Of a stretch of 64,000 nucleotides of DNA, positions 59,260-64,000 are shown piece after piece; positions within the stretch are counted from its first letter, which is position 1; each line of letters opens with the position of its first letter. The position numbers and the translations under genes are program-made. The DNA lies in assembly GCA_039933215.1 (NCBI GenBank), contig JBDTOO010000015.1, positions 6,438 to 70,437 of the forward strand, in the 5' to 3' direction. The DNA comes from JALYUA01 sp039933215 (GTDB lineage Bacteria > Acidobacteriota > Thermoanaerobaculia > UBA5066 > Gp7-AA6). The notes beneath the pieces were generated by a model, which had not been told where the DNA came from, made no database searches, and saw nothing but the letters and a program-made list of their open reading frames with translations.

Positions 59260-62200
59260 GCGAGGTCTCCCGAAGGTTCCGCGAAGGGAAGATCGAACGT
59301 CACGCGAAGGCCTCCTTCCGCACGATTCTGCGCCGCGATGCGGCCGCCGTGCTCCTCGATGATCTTCTTCGCGATGGCGAGGCCGAGCCCCGTGCCGCCG
59401 CTCTTGGCGGAGAAATACGGGTCGAAGAGCCTCGGCAGGATCTCAGGAACCACCCCGGGCCCGTCGTCCTCGACTGCCACACGGATCCGCTCCCCATCCT
59501 TTCGGGCGTCGAGCCGGATCCGTCCGCCTCGGGTCCCGAGGGCCTCGACCGCGTTTCCGACCAGGTTCGAAAACACCCGGCCGAGCAGCCGCGGGTCGGC
59601 TTCCGCGGTCAGGCCCGGCTCGATCCGCAGGTCCCAGGCGACTCCCGGAGCCCCCGCGTACCCGGCAGCGGCGTCGCGGGAGAGCGCGGACACGTCGGTC
59701 GGCCGGATCTCCGGGGCGGGCAGCCGGGCGTAGTCGGAGAATTCGGATGCCGAACGGCGCAGCTCCTCGGTCTGGCGGAGAACGTTCGTCACGCACTCGT
59801 CGAGGACCGCGTCGAATCCGGGATCGCCGCGCTTCCAGACGGCCCGCAGGTGTTCGACGGAGAGTCGGATCGGCGTCAGCGGGTTCTTGATCTCGTGGGC
59901 GATGATCCTCGCCATCTCGGCCCACGCGGAGAGCCGGTTGGATCGCACGACGTCCGAGACGTCCTCGATCACGGCCATCCTCGTGCCTTCTCCGCCGAGA
60001 GGCAGCGCCACGGTGACGACCCTCCACCGTTCGCCGGGACGCGGCTCGATCTCCACGGACGAGAACGATATCGAATCCACGGCGAGCGCGGCGCGCACCG
60101 CGGCCATCGGCGCCCCGGGGAACACCTCGTCGAGCGTGCGGGCGCTCTCGCGACCCCCGCCGAGAGCGGCCGCGGCCGGGTTCGCGAGCAGAACGGTCCC
60201 GTCCTCCCGGTAGGCGACGACGCCTGCGGTCAGGTGTGCGAGGAGCGTCGCCAGGCGCTCCTTCTCCGTCGAGAGGGCCTCCGTCTGCTCCTTCAGGCTG
60301 CGGGACATCGACAGGAAGGCGCGAACGAGCTCGCGCAGCTCCTCGTCGGGGGGCTCGGCGAGGCGCGGCGAGAAGTCCCCCGCGGCGACGGCCCGGGTGC
60401 CCTCGACGAGGTCGGCCACGGGCTTCGCGACGCGCACGGCGAGACGCCCCGCGATCAGGGCCGAGAAGAGGAAGACGAGCAGGCTGAATGCCGAGACGGC
60501 GGCGGTGAGCTGGGCGGCCTCGGCCTCCGCGACCCGCTGCTGCGGGAGCAGGAGGAGAGAAAGGAGCGCCGGGCTTCGCACTCCGGGGACACCCGGAACG
60601 GAAGCCAGGTCCGTGGTGATCTCCTCGAGCTGGCTTCCGAAGACGGGCCGCGACCCGATCTGCTGTCCCGATCCGGAGAGGCCGATCGCCACGAAAGCCG
60701 GCGCCGGAACGCGGTCCGGAACGAGGCCCGCCGAATAGAGGTCCCGCCTCGAGGTGGCGATCAGGCTCGAGTCAGGGGCGTAGACGGAGAGGTCGTAGCC
60801 GATCGCGTTCGCGAGCCACGCGAGGATGTCGTCGTCGAGCGCGAGGAGGCTCCCCCGCCCGCCCGACGCGGACGGCAGGTAGTCGTCCAGCACCTTCCTC
60901 GCGGTCTCGAGCCCCGTGCGCGCGTGCTCGAGGGTGTCCTGGACGGACCGGCTCACGATCGTCGTGCGGAGAAAGAACGTCACCGCGAGAAGCGGGATCA
61001 TCACGACGAACACGAACAGGCCGATGAGCCGGCCGCGAAACGTCCGCACGCCTCCGAGCCAGAACCTCTCGGACCCCGCCCGCCGCGCGACGGCGGCCCG
61101 CCAGAGCATGAGAATCGCGCCGACCGCCGAGAGGAGCGCGATGCCCGGCAGGAGGAGGGCCGCCGTCAGGAGCCTTCCGAGGAAGTTGGGAACGGGAATG
61201 GCGACGAGGCGGTAGCCGTCCGCGATGGGCCGCACTTCTCCCCACAGCTCGCTTCCGCGAAACGGGAGATGAACGGCGGCGGGACGGTCGGTCCGGCGGA
61301 GAGCGTCGCGAAGCGAGGCGGCCAGCGACGGTCCCTCGTCCCTCTTCTCTCCGTCGCGCGCGTAGTGCGCGATCACGACGCGGGGAACCGGTTCGGCGTC
61401 CGCACGCGATCCCTCCCTCTCCCCGAGCACGAGACGCCGGTAGAACTCGATGCGCGGCGGCAGCGGATCCCACTGCGGCCAGTCTGCGAGCTGGATGGCG
61501 ACGCTGCCCCAGCGCCGACCGCCGGCCATGAGCGGGACCGAACGGCGGATCACCGCCAGGTCGTACCGGTCGATCCGAACGGATCCCGTGGCGGCGGACT
61601 TCCCGAACTCGGCCTCGGGAATCAGGGAGAACTTGCTGCGGGACCGGCCCGCCGCGTCATACACCTCGTAGGAGCTCACCGACGGCCGCGGGTTCGCGCG
61701 CTCGCCGTTGCGCCAGATGCGGTAGGCGAGATCCGACACGTCGGTCTCCTCGATGGGTGCGGGAAGGACACGCTCGAGGTCGAATGCGCGGACGCGGTCG
61801 ACGGCCCTCTGCGCGGAGAAGGCGGCGTCCGCCGAGGCATGGCCCGGGTCGGGGATCTGGATCGTCGCCGAGCGTTGGAACGCACGGGCGGCGCGCGCAT
61901 GCTCGGAGAGGGCGGAGGCGGACAGCACGGCGAGGAGCGCGGCGCCCGCCACCAGGCGCGGGCTGATGAAAACGCCGCCGGGCAGGGCCTCGCCGACGGC
62001 CCGCGACCAGAGAGCGAACACGAGTAACGCCGCGGCGACGGCGGCGACGACGAAGAGCGGCGAAGGAGACACGAAGGCCAGCGCGCCCGTGAACGCGGCG
62101 GCCGTGGCGGCGACGGCTGCGCCGAGCCCGCGCCTCGTTCTCCCCCGGGAGGCCGACGCGCCGAGCGCCAGGGCGCCCGCCGCGAATGCGGTCAGCCCGG

Positions 62201-63215
62201 CGAGGCGCAGAAGGGCGGCGGGCGACCCGCCGAGTCCGGAGCCGAGGTCGGGCGGCCGGACGATCCACGCGGCGAGCATCGCGAGAGCGAACAGGAGATA
62301 GCCCGCGAGGAAGCGGAGACGGCGCGGGAATCGGGGATCGTCCCGGCTGCGGACCGCGCTGAAGACGAACGGCAGAAGCGCCACGCCCGCCGCGAAAAGC
62401 CAGCTCGACCAGGAAGCGAGGGTTCGACCGCTCGTCGAAAGGGCCGACTCGGCTGCGAAGAAGAGGATGAGCAGTGCGAGGCCGACGCGCCAGGGCTTCT
62501 CCGCCCTTCCGATCAGGAAGAGCGCGGCCACGATCGCGATCGCGAGAGCCCGCTGGCGGTTGCGCGTCGGGGGGAGCGGAGAGCCGGCGTTCGCCGTCCT
62601 CCGGAACCCGACGAGAGGCCTCCCCGCCCCGTCGCGAAGGATCGCCGGCACGCGGCCGTCGACCGCAGAGACCGGCTCCCATCCCCCGATCTTCGATTCG
62701 AGATCGAGGGCGCGCCGGAAGTCGACGGGCTCCAGAGGAAAGGCCCGGGCGGCGTAGACGATGCCGGCCTGAGGGCGGCCCTCGAGGGAGAGACGGACGA
62801 TCAGGGTCATCGTCGTCGTCGCCCATCGGACGCTCAAGCCGTCGGTGTCCGGGAAGGCGGTGAGCGAAGCCGGGGCATCGCCCCACCATGCCTGGGCCGT
62901 TCCGGCCGGGTCGGTGAGCGCGAGCCAGCTTCCGGCCGGCGCGCCTTCCAGGACCTGCCTCGCGGCGGCGAATAGGGTCAAGCGGTTGATCGCGACGCCT
63001 CCGCCCTGCAACGATTTCGCGACGTCCGGACGGCCGCCGAAGGAGCGCGCCCTCACGCCGAGCGAAGCGGCCTCCCGCACCAGCGCGCGGGACAGCCTCG
63101 GCGGCGAGGCCTGTCCGGAAGGCGTCGGAAGCGGGAGCCAGCCGTCGGCGAACAGGAGGAACACGGCGCCGACGAAGGCGGCCGCGAGAGGCGCCCACCG
63201 GCGGAGGCCTCTCAC
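59256..63215 (-). CDS. Very large NtrY-like sensor histidine kinase
   Basis: A 1319-residue membrane kinase. The N-terminal half (about 1-700) has two periplasmic-type regions and about ten hydrophobic segments, including a cluster near 215-430. An NtrY-like core follows: membrane segment (LIGLFVFVVMIPLLAVTFFL), periplasmic loop, HAMP (VRVAKPVADLVEGTRAVAAGDF), PAS-like region (LTAGVVAYREDGTVLLANPAAAALGG), and a kinase with phospho-acceptor His1107 in HEIKNPLTPI, N box NLVGNAVEAL, DDGPG and GTGLGLAI. GTG start. No response regulator is in the window, although one may lie beyond hutU. Confidence 0.92.
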   Translation of the reverse strand: MRGLRRWAPLAAAFVGAVFLLFADGWLPLPTPSGQASPPRLSRALVREAASLGVRARSFGGRPDVAKSLQGGGVAINRLTLFAAARQVLEGAPAGSWLALTDPAGTAQAWWGDAPASLTAFPDTDGLSVRWATTTMTLIVRLSLEGRPQAGIVYAARAFPLEPVDFRRALDLESKIGGWEPVSAVDGRVPAILRDGAGRPLVGFRRTANAGSPLPPTRNRQRALAIAIVAALFLIGRAEKPWRVGLALLILFFAAESALSTSGRTLASWSSWLFAAGVALLPFVFSAVRSRDDPRFPRRLRFLAGYLLFALAMLAAWIVRPPDLGSGLGGSPAALLRLAGLTAFAAGALALGASASRGRTRRGLGAAVAATAAAFTGALAFVSPSPLFVVAAVAAALLVFALWSRAVGEALPGGVFISPRLVAGAALLAVLSASALSEHARAARAFQRSATIQIPDPGHASADAAFSAQRAVDRVRAFDLERVLPAPIEETDVSDLAYRIWRNGERANPRPSVSSYEVYDAAGRSRSKFSLIPEAEFGKSAATGSVRIDRYDLAVIRRSVPLMAGGRRWGSVAIQLADWPQWDPLPPRIEFYRRLVLGEREGSRADAEPVPRVVIAHYARDGEKRDEGPSLAASLRDALRRTDRPAAVHLPFRGSELWGEVRPIADGYRLVAIPVPNFLGRLLTAALLLPGIALLSAVGAILMLWRAAVARRAGSERFWLGGVRTFRGRLIGLFVFVVMIPLLAVTFFLRTTIVSRSVQDTLEHARTGLETARKVLDDYLPSASGGRGSLLALDDDILAWLANAIGYDLSVYAPDSSLIATSRRDLYSAGLVPDRVPAPAFVAIGLSGSGQQIGSRPVFGSQLEEITTDLASVPGVPGVRSPALLSLLLLPQQRVAEAEAAQLTAAVSAFSLLVFLFSALIAGRLAVRVAKPVADLVEGTRAVAAGDFSPRLAEPPDEELRELVRAFLSMSRSLKEQTEALSTEKERLATLLAHLTAGVVAYREDGTVLLANPAAAALGGGRESARTLDEVFPGAPMAAVRAALAVDSISFSSVEIEPRPGERWRVVTVALPLGGEGTRMAVIEDVSDVVRSNRLSAWAEMARIIAHEIKNPLTPIRLSVEHLRAVWKRGDPGFDAVLDECVTNVLRQTEELRRSASEFSDYARLPAPEIRPTDVSALSRDAAAGYAGAPGVAWDLRIEPGLTAEADPRLLGRVFSNLVGNAVEALGTRGGRIRLDARKDGERIRVAVEDDGPGVVPEILPRLFDPYFSAKSGGTGLGLAIAKKIIEEHGGRIAAQNRAEGGLRVTFDLPFAEPSGDLA

Positions 63216-63238
63216 AAGGTCACCGGATCACGCCGGGC

Positions 63239-64000
63239 TCACCGGGGACGCGGCTCGACCGACGGCAGGTCGACCCCGCGCTCGCGCGCCGCGTCGATCG
63301 CCTCGGGATACCCGGCGTCCGCATGCCGCATGACCCCCGTTCCCGGATCGGCGCGCAGGACCCGCGCGAGCCTGCGCGCGGCCTCCGGCGTTCCATCCGC
63401 GACGGCGACCATTCCCGCGTGGATCGAGAAACCGATCCCGACTCCCCCGCCGTGATGCACGGAGACCCAGCTCGCCCCGCAGGCCGTGTTCAGAAGGGCA
63501 TTGAGGATCGGCCAGTCGGCGATCGCATCGGAGCCATCGCGCATCGCTTCCGTCTCGCGGTTGGGAGAGGCGACGGAGCCGGCATCGAGGTGGTCCCGGC
63601 CGATCACGATCGGCGCCTTGACCCTTCCATCGCGCACGAGGTCGTTGAAGAGGAGCCCTGCGCGGTCGCGCTCGCCGTAGCCCAGCCAGCAGATCCGGGC
63701 CGGCAGGCCCTGGAAGGCGACGCGCTCGTCGGCGAGGCGGAGCCATCGGGCGAGCCCGGCGTTGTCCGGGAAGAGCTCCAGAAGCGCGCGGTCCGTCGTC
63801 CGGATGTCCTCGGGGTCTCCGGAGAGCGCCGCCCATCGGAACGGGCCCTTGCCCTCGCAGAAGAGCGGCCGGATGTAGAGCGGTACGAACCCGCCGATGG
63901 CGAACGCGTCGGCGACGCCGGCCTTCGCGGCCTGGCCCCGCAGGTTGTTGCCGTAGTCGAACACGATCGAGCCGCGGCGCTTCAGCTCGAGGAGCGCGCG
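63239..64000 (-). CDS. hutU: Urocanate hydratase, C-terminal part (cut by window edge)
   Basis: Converts urocanate to imidazolone propionate in histidine breakdown, with NAD+ as cofactor. The visible 253 residues include FDYGNNLRGQ, the active-site stretch RICWLGYGERDRAG and GASWVSVHHGGGVGIG. The N-terminal half (about 300 residues) lies outside the window. Its stop is 23 nt before the kinase start. Other hut genes are not seen here. Confidence 0.97.
   Translation of the reverse strand, partial: RALLELKRRGSIVFDYGNNLRGQAAKAGVADAFAIGGFVPLYIRPLFCEGKGPFRWAALSGDPEDIRTTDRALLELFPDNAGLARWLRLADERVAFQGLPARICWLGYGERDRAGLLFNDLVRDGRVKAPIVIGRDHLDAGSVASPNRETEAMRDGSDAIADWPILNALLNTACGASWVSVHHGGGVGIGFSIHAGMVAVADGTPEAARRLARVLRADPGTGVMRHADAGYPEAIDAARERGVDLPSVEPRPR

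Noticed and set aside
59079..62027. 982-codon open frame on the plus strand opposite the histidine kinase
   Set aside because: Arg/Gly/Glu-rich composition without motifs, as expected from codon bias of the real gene on the other strand.

Overview
The window is 64 kb of very GC-rich bacterial chromosome (roughly 70% G+C by eye), gene-dense, with ATG, GTG, TTG and apparently CTG start codons. Gene content and order (DUF4388, DUF6677-like, DUF547 and MauE-type proteins, a zinc-finger/HEAT anti-sigma factor, DUF4097, SpoVG, orphan MshEN-type proteins) suggest an Acidobacteriota member, perhaps Thermoanaerobaculia-like. That placement is inference; no 16S gene is present. No prophage, transposase, CRISPR array or plasmid function was seen. 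This is mostly core chromosome.

Layout. 1-8.1 kb, minus strand: an operon-like run transcribed right to left: M50 protease, scpA, scpB, rluB-type synthase, cmk, rpsA, HU, HIT protein, two membrane proteins, asnB (cut by the window edge). 8.1-11.3 kb, minus: an unassigned four-gene module (radical SAM, DUF547 lipoprotein, MauE-like, START-like) with translationally coupled junctions. 11.4-16.2 kb, plus: sigma factor, anti-sigma factor with HEAT-like repeats, DUF4097 surface protein, and a secreted protein with three ComEA helix-hairpin-helix units. 16.3-29.6 kb, minus: M24 peptidase, NAD-binding protein, recG, cNMP-FHA protein, LD-carboxypeptidase, RNase P RNA, NYN protein, DUF4126, two DUF4388 proteins, uvrC. 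29.6-35.4 kb: zinc-ribbon gene, uvrB, a small membrane protein, class A PBP.

35.4-44.1 kb, minus: TPR protein, LolB-like lipoprotein, ispE, spoVG, tRNA-Gln, prs, rplY, pth, rpsF, rpsR, DUF2232, rplI. Apart from spoVG this closely follows the order known in Pseudomonas and other Proteobacteria (TPR, lolB, ispE, tRNA-Gln, prs, rplY, pth). 44.2-48.6 kb, plus: two paralogous MshEN proteins around an HU gene, then a second M50 protease. 48.6-64 kb: dtd-murJ, ssb, nagZ-mutS, tsaB-rimI, DUF465-psd-pssA, then a secreted protein, a 1319-residue NtrY-like histidine kinase and hutU (cut by the edge) on the minus strand.

Main themes. Genes are often joined by 4-nt NTGA overlaps in which the start codon is ATG, GTG, TTG or CTG. 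Four genes (recG, pth, the LolB-like gene, psd) have family-conserved N-termini with CTG as the best start, so automatic start calling would truncate them. A 46-nt palindrome occurs twice, each copy immediately 3' of a transcript in sense orientation, and a shorter relative lies 3' of rnpB; this looks like a dispersed terminator-type element. Several genes have a -10-like hexamer only 5-11 nt before the start codon, suggesting leaderless or very short-leader transcripts.
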